From positions 30,718,405 to 30,782,404 of the forward strand of contig NC_031984.2 of the NCBI RefSeq assembly GCF_001858045.2: a stretch of 64,000 nucleotides of DNA, read 5' to 3'. Under the pieces are notes generated by a model. The model was not told where the DNA came from. It made no database searches and saw nothing but the letters and a program-made list of their open reading frames with translations. Made by a program: the position numbers and the translations under genes. This DNA comes from Oreochromis niloticus (lineage: Eukaryota > Chordata > Actinopteri > Cichliformes > Cichlidae). The number at the start of each line of letters is the position of its first letter. Position 1 is the first letter of the stretch. Shown here in pieces: positions 23,907 to 35,548 of this stretch.

Positions 23907-23912
23907 TTTATT
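23907..23912 (-). terminator. Polyadenylation signal, sars1
   Basis: AATAAA on the minus strand, about 715 bp past the sars1 stop (24626). It would make 23885-24625 the 3' UTR, which contains the hairpin at 24284-24327. Confidence 0.5.
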
Positions 23913-24283
23913 GTTTACAGTGAGTGCCACTTTATCAATGCGCAATTATATATATTTATCTTAGCAAGTACATACAGGAAACATCAACGTCCCGAGGTGG
24001 AGAAGAGCATCATGTTAAACAGTGGATGAAAATGATGATTGTGGTCAGACAAAGCAAAGAGAAGCCTAAAACAGACAGTTAAAATACCCAACCATGTACC
24101 TCTAATGCTGTAATTACAGAGCAGTTCCAGGTTGTGTCTCACAGTCAACAAACATTGAGTTCAGACAGTTTTTGAACACATTATCAACAATGCCCGACAA
24201 AACATACTTTTTATAACATATTCCCAAAAGACTGCTTGTATCAAACCAATGACAGAACTAGTCAGAAAAGAAGCCTGACTCTC

Positions 24284-24327
24284 AGCACAGCTGCCGACAC
24301 CTCATGGAGCGTGTCGGCAGCTGTGCT
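24284..24327 (-). other. Perfect 17-bp stem hairpin in the sars1 3' UTR
   Basis: AGCACAGCTGCCGACAC (24284-24300) and GTGTCGGCAGCTGTGCT (24311-24327) are exact reverse complements around a 10-nt loop. The loop can extend the stem by CTC/GAG. The hairpin lies about 300 nt past the stop. Its role is unknown; no terminal repeats or duplication were seen that would make it a transposon end. Confidence 0.8.
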
Positions 24328-24625
24328 TTATCGGTTGGTTTTAGGCTCCGTGTTGCTGATGATGTCATACAGTGATAGAGGGGTGAAGTGACCTGGGGAT
24401 GGCTGACTAAAGGATCCCTTTTTGTGGCGAGTTTTATGTGAATGATGAGATGAAATAACACCACCCACTCAGACAGACACAGATGGAACAGAGCCGAGCG
24501 TTCACATTACCGTTAAGTGCCAAGCGACAAACTAATCCCTGATCATTACAATTCACGCAATGCTCTGTTCTATTAGTGTGCATCTGTGAGGCTGGTGAGG
24601 CGACACTGCTGCTGTGTGCCGGGGT

Positions 24626-27600
24626 CTATGAATCGTTCACGGACATGTTCTCTATGGCATCGGGCAGGTTCTGGTCACCGCCGCCTCCTCCCTGCTTCTT
24701 CTTCTTCCCTCCTTCCTGCTGTTTCTTTGATTTCTTGGACATTTCCTGATCAATGGGAGCTGGCTTGACAAACTTAATGATCTCTGTCAAACCTGAAGAT
24801 GGGAAAAAACAACAGAAACAAACATTTAAGGTCTTTCATGTGAATTCAGAAGCAAACTGTTTCTACATTGCTGAGCAGATGAAGGAGATATTACAACACT
24901 GCTTACAAGAAAGACTGTTACATTCCAAAAATAAGTTTGACAATATAAAGTTAGAAATTGGTGTGATTTTTTAATTAAAAAAAATTATATCCAATATTTT
25001 ACATGACTATTTCTTGTCTTAAAAACATATTTTCCCTTGTTTTTCCCACCATCTGGTAGAATGCAATGCAGCTCTAGCACAAGAGGGTGACAGCTATGCT
25101 CCTGCAAGCTGTTTGCTGACAGTCACTGAACGATGATGTTAGTGACGCACAGACTACATATAAAGTAAATAATATCAATAATAATAATAATAATAAATAT
25201 ATAAAGCATGGATGCAGCTTCTGGGTATGAGAAATGAAGTCAGTGCACACGTTTCTTAAACTTGCATTTTTTTAAAATGGCCAGCAGGGGGAAGCCTTGA
25301 GCCTTTAAACTAACCATCTCTAATATAAACAATCACTGTCATGACACTGTGTCAAATATTATATGTAGAGGTGTTGGGAGGCATCTTAGTTTAACTTGGG
25401 CCAGAGGCAGGGTAGCAGTCAGTCCCTGTGATCAGCTTCAAGTGTTGGATACACATACGATTGAGGGCTATGGATGTTAACATGTAACTCTCAGCAGGAC
25501 AGCACTTCCAAAAATGTCACAAATCTTTTCCTCTAAGAAAGCTGCAAAGCATTTGAAATTTGTTCCAGATGCTACGTATGATATGGAGACAAATGCAGTT
25601 GGGATGATAGCGTGCATTAACATCAAACGTCTCTAGGTGCAGTAAGCAGGTAAGAAAGCCAGCACAGCTTACCAGGAGGCATGAACTCCCTGAGCGTCTC
25701 TGGAACAATGATTCCTTCTTCAGTTTGGTAGTTCTCCAGGATGGCGCACATTACACGTGTGGTGGCGCACATGGTTGCATTCAACATGTGCACAAACTCT
25801 GCCTACAAAACACAAAGACAACGAGAGATATGAATTGAGAGTGTGGCTACAGAAAAGTGAAACGCATGTGCAGGGGGGAAAGCAAGTAAGATTTTTCTGC
25901 TTCCAAGTAATTCGTTTAATCATCGATCCCTTACAAAATAGCAGACAAGACACACAAACTGCATTAGTTCTTGTACGCTGTGTTGGAACCGAGCACTCAC
26001 TTTGTCCATCATTTTTTTGGTCTGTCCGTAGCGGATGCGCAGCCGCCTGGCCTGGTAGTCTGTGCAGTTTGAGCAGGAGACCAGCTCTCTGAAGGCCCCT
26101 GAGCCGGGGAACCAGGCCTCCAGATCCAGCTTCTTACTAGCTGCGTGGTTCAGGGCACCTACAGTACACATGAAGGAGAGAGCAGTTAGTTTATGTCATG
26201 GTTGAGTCAGAAAGAAATCATCTAAAACTTGTTCTGCTTGTTTAAGGCACAGTTAGATGAATGCCTAGCAGGTAGTGCTGGATATTACATTTATCTTATT
26301 TAGCTACAGAAGAAATTCAGTTTATAATTTTCAGATCCATGAGATAAACCACAAAGAAATCCATAAAGCATTTTCATACTGTCTTCATTTTTCTAAATAC
26401 AAGTGCAGCTGACACAGACGCAGCCTGGTTGTGTCATCTTGAACGCACTGCTGTGCATGTTTAACTCAACTCTGTTCATGCTGCTTCAAAAAATTCACCC
26501 CTAGTGGATGTTATACAGAGTTATACTGAACTGTTAGTTCAGATAGTGTAAAAATCAAATTATTGGCTAAATGATGAACACATTTATCCTGTTTGTAATG
26601 TGTTCTATAGTTTGTAGGCCTACATGGGTAAAACAATCATTCATTTTTCAATGAATGTCCACTGCGCTAAAAGTGATTACTGAAGTGGATAGTTCATGTT
26701 AGGGCTGCTCGATTATGGCAAAAATGATAATCACGATTATTTTCACTGAAATTGAGATCTCGATTATTTGACGATATTTATTTAACAATAACAATGTATT
26801 GAATAATGGCTTTAAAGATGTCAAAAATAATATAAAATAGTGTGCAAATACTGATAACAGTGCAAATGTTTGCAATATAAAAAATAAATGAAAAATGTAA
26901 ACATCTATGTTTAGTGAACTTCAAAATACTGGTTGTTCACTGTGTTAATTGAGCAGTGGTCTTTGGCGAGGAAAACGTTACCGCGTTTGTTATCTCCTTG
27001 TGTCTCTGGGAGCTGGTGGGATATTTAGTCGCGTTGTACAGGGTAGCGTGAATGGAGGTCTGTGAGGATGAAGCAGGTGTTGTCAAGAGTTTTTCTCTAT
27101 GTTCCTTCATTGTTTGATCGTATGTCACTTTGTGAGCGGTCTTCAAATGATTGAATAAATTTGTAGTGTTGCTCTGTGGTGCAGCTACGACACCGTAGCA
27201 AAGTTTACACACTATGTCTACTTGATTCACGTCTGACTCCGCGAACCCATAATGTTTCCACACCACTTAAGTCGTTTTACCTCTTTTCAACCAACGGAAT
27301 TCTTTCTTCAGCAGTCATTATCCTCTCCTCACCAAATAACTTCTACTTAGCTTTCCGAGCTTCCCTCGGGTCCTGTTAATTGTTGTGACGCGTGTTCGAA
27401 ACGCAGAGAGGTGCGCTCGATTTGCACGGAGCAGCGCGAGAGGAGGAGCTAATAATCGGCTCAGTCATTTTTAATGATCGTTGAAAACCCAGATCGTAAT
27501 CACGATTAAAATTCGATTAATTGAGCAGCCCTAGTTCAAGTCATGAATGACTGTCCAACTGAGAGATGGTATTTATGTACAAACATGCATGATGATGTTG

Positions 27601-30600
27601 GTTTGGTGAAGGTCAGTCCATGTATCTCTCTTTTCTTCCTCATGCACAATTTAAAACGAAACACAAAACAGTCTGTTTGTGTTGGATTCTTTTTAGTTTC
27701 CAACACAAACAGAGTTGATGTTGTACCTTCAAGAATGGGGGAAATTCAAGTCTGATATTTACTCCGTCTCACCCTATGTGTGTGCGTGTGAATATAAAAA
27801 TATCGATAATATGTAGTAGACAGGATGGCCCAACAGTTGTGTTTCTTCCTTCCTACCAAAACACTTGGCTATGTAATATTTATAATATATTTAAGTTTTC
27901 ACTTTTAATTGTGGTATGGTTTAACTGTAGGAGTGTTAATCACAGTTTCATGGTATAATATTACTGTATTGCAATACAGTGATTCTGTGGTATTTACAAT
28001 GCGAGACTATGTACAAACTATAAGATTTGAGTAAATGATGGAAAAGACAAAATATCCCTAAAAAATAAAAAGACCTGAATTAAATATTTATTCCTTGTAT
28101 TGTGTTGTCTGTGTGTGTCCAGCAACTAAAATTGCTCAGTGTGGTATGAGGAGTGATAGTGCATGTCTGGGTGTGTGTGTATTTGACCTACCAGAGACAA
28201 TGTTGACAATACGATAAGGAATTCCCAGCGACTGGTAGAACTCTTCTGCTGTTCCTATCATCTCATCGAGCATCTCCCATGATTTGCCGTCATGCGGGGA
28301 GGCATAGACAAACTGCTCAATCTACAAGCAGACGAAGAAGAAACAATGTTTAAAATTAAAAGCAAAAGCACTTTTGTTATTAACGTTTTTGAAACTATAT
28401 TAGTCTGACATACAGTTTTTGAATAAAAAATAAAAAACGTAGTTATACAAAAAAATAAATAAATAAATAAAAAAAAAATCACAATTTCAACAAAACTGAC
28501 CTTCTCAAACTGGTGCACTCTGAAGATCCCACGGGTGTCTCGGCCATGGGAGCCCACTTCCTGTCTGAAGCAAGTGGAGAAGCCGGCGTAGCGGATGGGC
28601 AGGTCCTCTGGTTTGAGCCATTCTTCCCTCAGGAAGGCGGCGATGGGCTGCTCTGAGGTGGCGATGAGGTATTTCTCATCTATGGAACTGTCATCTGATT
28701 TCTCACTTCCCTTTCCGATGACCTGACAGACACATGTAGAGAGGTTGAAGAGGGAATATATTTGTACCTCTCTGGCACTGAAGCAACTACTGCATGCTCC
28801 AAAGTAGCAATGCATGAGCATTTCATTCCAATCACGTCTTAAACATGGGTGGTTAGGGTTAGGGTTAGAAAATAATAATTCTTAAGCTGCCACACATTAC
28901 AATATAAAACAGTGTGCAGAAACCCCTGCTCCACCACCACAGTTGATAGAAAAAGCTGAGGAATTCAGAGACAGCCTCCATACCTTGTAAAGCTCCTCAT
29001 CGAACTGGCTGAGCTGGGCGACTTCCTGCATGACCTCCTTCCTCATGAAGAAAGGTGTGTAGAGCATGGTGTAATTCTTGCTGTAGAGGATCCTTAAGGC
29101 ATAATTGATCAGAGCCTGCTCCAGGAACACCAGGGGACCCTGAACACAGCAGAGAGGAGATAAACAGCTGGTCAGTAAAGGAAAGGAAGAGGAAAGGGAA
29201 ACCTGCTCATGCTACTGGTGTGTTGCTTTGTTTCTCTGCTTACTTTCCTCATACAAAAACTTACCTTGAGAAAATAACCTCTGCTGCCAGCTACAATTGC
29301 TCCCCTCTCGCCATCAAAACCATCGATCATGACCACCAGGTCAACATGGGAGTACTTCTTCTGGGCAGTGCAGTCACCCCAGGTACGCTCCACTTTGTTG
29401 TCTGCATCCTGACAGCAAACAATAAACAATCTGATTGTATGATGAGAAGATCCTGAACTGACAAGGCATTCATTATACTTCCAGATTCTATGAATTACTA
29501 ATAAGGAAAACATGTTTTTATTTTCAGTTTCACAAAAAGCTCAATAAAATGTATTTGAAGGTTTTAATGAGGTGTTAAAGCTGTATATGCTGCCAGAACT
29601 GCCTCAAAGCACACTCTCCAAACCTCTGGAACTCTAAAAAACTGATGGAATCATATAAGTGTTTTGATGTTGTTTGTGAGGAGAGCACTGTTTAACTGGG
29701 CGGACTACAGCATATGAATAACTTTCACACAAATGGTGAGTGACCTTTCACTTTTGGGTGACAAGTGGACCCAGATTAAGCCAGCAAATACTCCCCACAG
29801 CACAATACATTAAATCAAGACCTGGAGTACACACAGAGTTGGATTTATAACTGTAACCCTCGTGCAGTTAGTTACAATTGTCAGGAAATGACAGTGAGAC
29901 ACCCTGCTATTTGCTGATGATCCAGTCTTGTGTCATCAAGTTTTACTTCTCACTTTATGGGTGATCGGCATTAGAAGGAGCAGCTGATAAAAGGATATGA
30001 AGGGTTAGCTAAATAAATGATTATACTGTTCTTCCCCTGGCTGCAACTTTGCAAAACTATTTATTTATTTCACCAGTGTACAACACCAGCTCACTGTTGG
30101 CTTACAGGACCACTCATGGTGGCTCTATACCCCTTGCTATGGATGTGGTAAATGAACAAGGCAGAGGATTAGGACATAAAAATCATCATGATCTGATGGT
30201 GTTTTGATCTGTGTGTAGGCTGTGTCCATATAATGGATGATAAACCAATAACCACATCATTACAAACATGTGGATGTTATTTACAAAGAAAAAGCTGCTT
30301 CTGCTGCTAACACTGCTAATGTTAGCATCAATCAGAGTGATGCTCACTTTTCATTGAGTTACTCTAAAATTAGTTAAATTCAATTTATTTAAGATGTCGG
30401 TCTACAAAAAAAACAACAACAAACTGATTAGCCTTTAAAGCTAAAATATACCTAAAAAGTTAACTAGTGACACTTTTTACATTTTTACTTCAGTCCCATG
30501 TGTCACAGCTCACTGAGCTCAGCACCATGTTGTACTACTGACGACCGAACCAAAGAAAAAAGTCTAGCTGTATTCTTTTCAGACATTCAAGATCAATGTT

Positions 30601-32294
30601 GGGCTCTAGTATTAACCCCTTCAGACCAAACCACACACCTCATCATTGCTGATGGGTACAGACGGGTGCAAAAGGTTGCCGATCTCTCTCAGGTACTCGA
30701 AACGTTCCGCCTCCAGCTTTACCCTCTCACTGTCCGTCTTCTCTATCGCTTCGTCCACCAACAAACGCACTTTTTTAATCTGGGTTACTGTCAGGGCCTG
30801 GCACAGGACAAAAAAAATGCAAACAAGCTTGTTAGATCTGTTTGCCAGCTTACAAACAGTTATGGAAAGAGACAGGAAAGAGCGCAGTCAGTCATACCGA
30901 CAGAACTTCAGCCGTAAGAGACTCCAGGTTCTGCGCTTCTTCAGGAACAGCCTCATCCTCTCCAACTGGTTCCTTCTTCTGCATGAGCAACAAAGCAGAG
31001 GGTTAAAGACAGACAACGCTAAACCTTGTTTATTTCTGAAGGGACAGGAGAACAAATACAATGCTCAACAGTCCCCATTTAGTGTTATGTTGAAATACCT
31101 TCATTTTTTCCCCGATGCTTTTGCTGCAAAGGTTCTTTGCTTTGTTCAAGTTGTCTGCAGTGAAGCGGCCTGTCAGGGGGTAAAATCAATGACTCAGTGC
31201 ATTATGAGATTGTGTGTGTGCCACAGCAGCTGGTCTAATAACCTGGTGACATGATTTACAGTAACTAAGTATTAAACAGCCCAAAACAATAATATAAACA
31301 TCGCACTGTCTTGGCAAGTTTCATATCTGTAATATTGTACAGAAGAAATTATTAAAACTGGATCATGTTGACTATCTCAGTAGTCGCACTACAGGGCGAG
31401 GTTGACCTGACATGTTGCTGGCTGGGATTGCATCAGATTGACTACCCGGCATCGTTTAGCTAACCCGGCGTTAGCCAGCGTTTCCCATTAAGCTAACTCA
31501 ACGGAATAATGGGAACAGGGGGTTAACTGGTGATTCGTCTTGTTAAAGTTTGATCTTAAATAACTAGGTACTTAAATAACAACCACAATGGCTTTTTTAG
31601 ATTTGCTGAATTATGCTAGCTGCGCTAAGATTAGCGTTCTATTCGCTTTCTCACTGAAGTCCATTCACATCTGCCTACACTAAATAAGATGACAGACAAA
31701 CTTCAATGAATTGCTTATGAAACAGTCTACAACATCTATCCATCATTCTGTCCACTAATCAATACGGCGCAAATATAACACACCAACCAGCACGTTTACC
31801 ATTTAAATTACTGACTTTCTTAAATGAGATCAGACCACTGCAGTGCAGTGAGCTTTTAGCTTGCGCAGCCACACAGTGAAGCTAACAACCAAAATTATTC
31901 CCTAAATTTATTCTGAAGATTTTATATTTTGTATTACAATGAGCCGAATAAACAGGTGGACCCTGAATAAGTCCGAAACCTTGTTCGGTCCCATTTCGGA
32001 TCAAACAATTAACCTCAATTCAACTGTAACAGTTTAAAAAAGACATTTTTTTAAATGGAGTCTGGCGTGAACTCCTCTCCATTATAAGATACATTGACGG
32101 CTACGCTAACATTAGCATTGTTAGCCACCGCGTTGACGTTAGCTGCAGAGTGACTTACATTTTCTCCACTCGGTGTCTGCGGCCACCAGCTTGTCAACCA
32201 GGGTAACATCTTTAAACCTCTTTCTTTGTGTCTCACGGACGACTTCGGGGTCGCCGCCTTTGTCGGTTCGAAACAGGTCCAAGTCGAGCACCAT
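24626..32294 (-). CDS. sars1: Seryl-tRNA synthetase, cytoplasmic (class II), complete
   Basis: Charges tRNA-Ser (and tRNA-Sec) with serine in the cytosol. Minus-strand exons: 32159-32294 (ATG), 31099-31169, 30898-30978, 30639-30797, 29265-29408, 28984-29139, 28501-28722, 28192-28321, 26001-26158, 25673-25802 and 24626-24792 (TAG). They sum to 1554 nt, or 517 residues (human protein 514). Seen: start MVLDLDLFRTDKGGDPE, the helical tRNA-binding arm (about 30-150), motif 1 in exon 6 (LYTPFFMRKEVMQEVAQLSQ), motif 2 near 298-323 (FRQEVGSHGRDTRGIFRVHQ) and motif 3 near 387-409 (GSGAFRELVSCSNC). The C-terminus has the Lys-rich vertebrate UNE-S-type extension with a nuclear-localisation-like run (KKSKKQQEGGKKKK). 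Nothing is broken. A hAT relic lies in the 2-kb intron at 26159-28191. Promoter lies just right of 32294. Confidence 0.97.
26700..27533 (-). mobile_element. hAT element remnant retaining a BED zinc-finger exon
   Basis: Ends TAGGGCTGCTCGATTA and TAATTGAGCAGCCCTA are inverted. Flanking 8-mers GTTCATGT (26692-26699) and GTTCAAGT (27534-27541) match at 7 of 8. Inside, a minus-strand frame (27266-26937) encodes a BED-type zinc finger, IVCKLCYGVVAAPQSNTTNL followed by FNHLKTAHK (CxxC...HxxxxH), typical of hAT/ZBED transposase N-termini. The DDE catalytic and dimerisation parts are absent, so it cannot move itself. Lies in a sars1 intron. Confidence 0.85.
29409..30638. other. sars1 intron, no gene seen
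   Basis: Intron between sars1 exons 4 and 5. AT-rich, no recognised exon, RNA gene or element with clear ends. Confidence 0.5.
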
Positions 32295-33837
32295 CTTTCC
32301 ACGCTGTCTGTCAGAGAAGAAACCGATAGAGCTCGTGCTGACGTCGCCTCCCACCGAGTTGCCAGATTTTGTTGTTCACGTAAAAACAAACAAAACAAAC
32401 ACGTAATCCTAGTTGTACGGAGTCCCCGAAGCCCATTGTGTTATTTTTTTAATCCAATGCAAGCAAGTATTTTAACTTAAATAAGATCAATATTTTGTTC
32501 ATGATAAATACGATAGACCCAAATGCTCATGTTAACTAGCGTGTATTGTCAGTTTTTAAATACATGTAAATAATGAAATAAATTGTTAAAAAAAACATTT
32601 ATAGAGAAATTATCTCTGCTGGCTACTATGTTATTCAACAACAAAAACTGCATTTCCTCTTATGTCTACTTGAGGCTATCTTGTGTGAGATTTCAAGTGC
32701 TGTGGGGGACTGCCTGGTTAGTCTGCTTATCCCTCGAGGTGTTGAACAATATCAAAATGCATGCTCCACAAAGTAAAACCAGATCTGGGAATTTCTAATT
32801 CATCGCCTGACGACCTGCCTCCCATCACAGCTGTTCCCTGCACCAAGCAGAATGAAGTTTCTCAAATACTCCTCAAAAACGGACCTTCAAGACACAGTTT
32901 AAATGTCTGGCAGAGCAGAAGGTGAAGACCTTTTCGATGGAAGCAGATCATGATGCATTGTTAAAATGCTTTGGGCAACCAGGGTATTCTAGAATTTGAG
33001 GACAAACTCTGGGAGCATTTAACTCAATGCATAATCGTGATAAATGACTGATCTCAAATTTGATCAAAATAATTGGGCCCTGATTATTAAGCTTTTCTGG
33101 TAGAACCATTCGAAAAAAGCTTTGTAAAACTGCTGTGGTGCAGCTCTACATAAGAGTCACTCCTGCATTTGCAAATGCAGAAGAAGAAGTGAGTGACCAA
33201 AAAAAAAACAAACTAACTAATTAGCCAATTGAGATTTGCCACACAGAAAAATAACATAAATAAGAAAATATCAGCTTCTGCTTCCTCATGGGGAATAAAC
33301 ATCTCAGTTGGGACACCATAAAAACAGTATGTGTAAAACATGGGAACAGGGACTGTCACAAGTGGTAAGCACCTACTGTGTGTCCAGAAGAATTGGAGAA
33401 GTATCTGGAAACCTAAGCTCAGTGACTCACACTTGATCCCCGAAGCAAAAGCCTAAAATGTGAGTAATATACAACCTGGGGATGGACTCCTTTAGCTCAG
33501 ATAATATGGCTCTCAAAAGTGTAGAAGGACAAAAATATATATAAGAGTGGAGGAAGGTGCACACAGGTGGACTATTCTGGGTGAAGGTGAGCTGAGAATG
33601 TGCTGCCTGGCTTCCTTCTCTCCTGAGAAGGTAGCTAGGCAAAAATGCCTAGTCACATTTTTCCTCTGGGGAGAATGTGACGAGGCAGCATCAGGTAGTA
33701 GTCTGTAGGATGAATTTAGTCATGAAGAATAGAAAACAAGTTAAGGTAGAGTCAAAGATTAAATGGTGAACATTGCAGAGAGTTCAGAGCGGAGGTGAGA
33801 TAGGGTAGAATTACTAGATGACTGCAGATGTACGATC
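32295..33837. other. Region upstream of sars1: promoter then spacer
   Basis: The first ~120 bp right of the sars1 start contain CpG and would hold the 5' UTR and promoter. Beyond, to 33837, the sequence is AT-rich with no frame I can support. Confidence 0.4.
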
Positions 33838-34000
33838 TTCATGTCTTCCTTTATTCTATCCAGCCACTGTTTCTTCGGCCTGCCACGGGGTTGCTGCCCG
33901 CCGGGCTCAAGCCTCATTGCCGTTTTTGCCACTGAGCTGTCGTCTGAGCGTAATACGTGTCCGTACCACCTTAGACGGCTAAGGTCAGGACCTGGACCCC
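33838..34000 (-). mobile_element. LINE 3' fragment (RTE/Rex3-like C-terminal motif)
   Basis: The minus-strand frame reads LRWYGHVLRSDDSSVAKTAM and then PRGRPKKQWLDRIKED. This RWxGHV..RxxGRPxxxW block is the common C-terminal tail of several non-LTR retrotransposon families. Only this short piece remains. Confidence 0.7.
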
Positions 34001-34494
34001 TGGCCGTAATTGATGGCTCTGGCTCTTTACCAGAAAGTCCTGAAGGAGATTGAAATGCTAAATACAGATGATTCTTTTATTCTTGTTCTTCTGCCAAAAA
34101 GAATACACTCAAACATGGACAGACTTCTTTCATAAACCCCAACAAAGAAAATTATTTCCAGTGTAGCAGAGGGAGTAATGTGAATATTTACAATAGACCC
34201 TTTTTCAAGTCTTCTTTGTTAGTTATTTGTTGATATATTAACAGTAAAAAGAAGTTCAACTTCCCATAAAATAATTTGTCCTTTTAACAACACCTACTGT
34301 TGTTATGGAGGCATTTTGAGAATCCTAGAATACTCTTCTTAACCACGTGGAGGAAAAACTTTAATCATAGTCCAATCATAATCATACTTTAATCAAGTTT
34401 AATCATAGATGCAGATACATACAGAAACATTGACTGGTTGTTTATTTAATTTTCTTTAATGATTTATAATGATGATGATTTTTATACACTGACA

Positions 34495-34560
34495 GTGGCA
34501 TAGTGTTGCAGTGGTTAGCCTCACAGCAATAAGGTCCTGGGTTTAAATCTACTGGTCAAC
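34495..34560 (+). repeat. tRNA-like SINE head (pol III box-like)
   Basis: GGCATAGTGTTGCAGTGGTTAGCC resembles an A box, and GGTCCTGGGTTTAAATC about 30 nt later resembles a B box. It looks like a decayed tRNA-derived repeat, not a working tRNA gene: no cloverleaf could be folded by eye. Confidence 0.35.
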
Positions 34561-34789
34561 CACATTCTCACTCCTAACTCGTCAAATGTGCGACGCATGG
34601 TCAGACTCCCTCTGCTTCACTTCTCGACGCGCGGGGGGTACCTGGCGTGTCGAGAATTGACGTGCAGGGTACTCTTACTGAGCTCCCTAAACGTTGTTTA
34701 TTGAGGACAAGAGATTGCTGCGGAAGAGCCTGTTGTCCGTATATTTATATATTTCCAAAATCACATTGTTGTGACGTATACTGAACACA

Positions 34790-35030
34790 ATAAATTATAT
34801 GGCCTGTAAATGGCCTGTATTTGTATAGCGCTTAGTCCCTAAGGACCCCAAAGCGCTTTACACTACATTCAGTCATCCACCCATTCACACACACATTCAC
34901 ACACTGGTGATGGCAAGCTATTGTAGCCACAGCTGCCCTGGGGCGCACTGACAGAGGCGAGGCTGGCGGACACTGGCGCCACCGGGCCCTCTGACCACCA
35001 CCAGTAGGCAATGGTTTGTACACACATACA
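34790..35030 (+). repeat. Interspersed teleost repeat (TATAGCGCTTAGTC..AAAGCGCTTTACACTAC)
   Basis: The TTGTATAGCGCTTAGTCC...AAGCGCTTTACACTACATTCA block followed by a run of CATTCACACACACATTC is a widely dispersed fish repeat. No coding potential. Confidence 0.6.
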
Positions 35031-35159
35031 CAATGACATTACTATGACATCCACTTCAAATTCATCTACAGGATGATGCTATGATACATTATATTGAGAC
35101 CCACTATTCTAATCTGATATTCCATTCTCAGCAAATTCACAGCAAATGAAACAAAACAC

Positions 35160-35440
35160 AAATTCAATTTTTATTTTTATTTTATTTTTTGGTTTGGCGC
35201 TGTTTCTTAACTTAAAATGTCCCGTTGTAATTGGACATTTTAAGTTACAGCAACAACACTTCCCTCAAAGTGCTGTATATATTGTACGACCCTACAATAA
35301 TACACAAAAACTCCAACCCCCTATGAGCAAGCACTTTGGCGACAGTGGGGAGGAAAAACTCTCTTATAAAAGAAAGAAACCTCTGGCAGAACCAGGCTGA
35401 GGGATGTGGTGGGGTGGCCTCTGCCTCGGCCAGTTGGTCA
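35160..35440 (+). repeat. Interspersed teleost repeat, family A copy 2
   Basis: Shares CAAGCACTTTGGCGACAGTG, GGAGGAAAAACTC and AAAGAAACCTCTGGCAGAACC with the copies at 4446, 51336 and 55510. Confidence 0.75.
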
Positions 35441-35470
35441 TGAGGGAAGCAAGATGGGAGAAATAGAGTG

Positions 35471-35476
35471 TTTATT
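35471..35476 (-). terminator. Polyadenylation signal after the unrecognised ORF
   Basis: AATAAA on the minus strand, 73 bp past the stop of the ORF ending at 35549. This supports that ORF being a real 3'-terminal exon. Confidence 0.5.
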
Positions 35477-35548
35477 TTTAACCGCACAGGTTTTAAAATT
35501 TACATTTCCCCCCAAAAATGCCCATTTTAATTGAATATTTTAAGCCAG

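Noticed and set aside
28258..28821. 187-residue minus-strand frame
   Set aside because: It combines sars1 exon 7 (28501-28722) with flanking intron; the extra parts are not conserved.
30498..31254. Plus-strand open frames of 139 and 202 residues
   Set aside because: They lie antisense to sars1 exons 2-4, whose minus-strand frame, splice sites and conservation are clear.
34495..34560. Possible tRNA gene
   Set aside because: A- and B-box-like strings are present but no acceptor or anticodon stem can be paired; treated as a SINE head.
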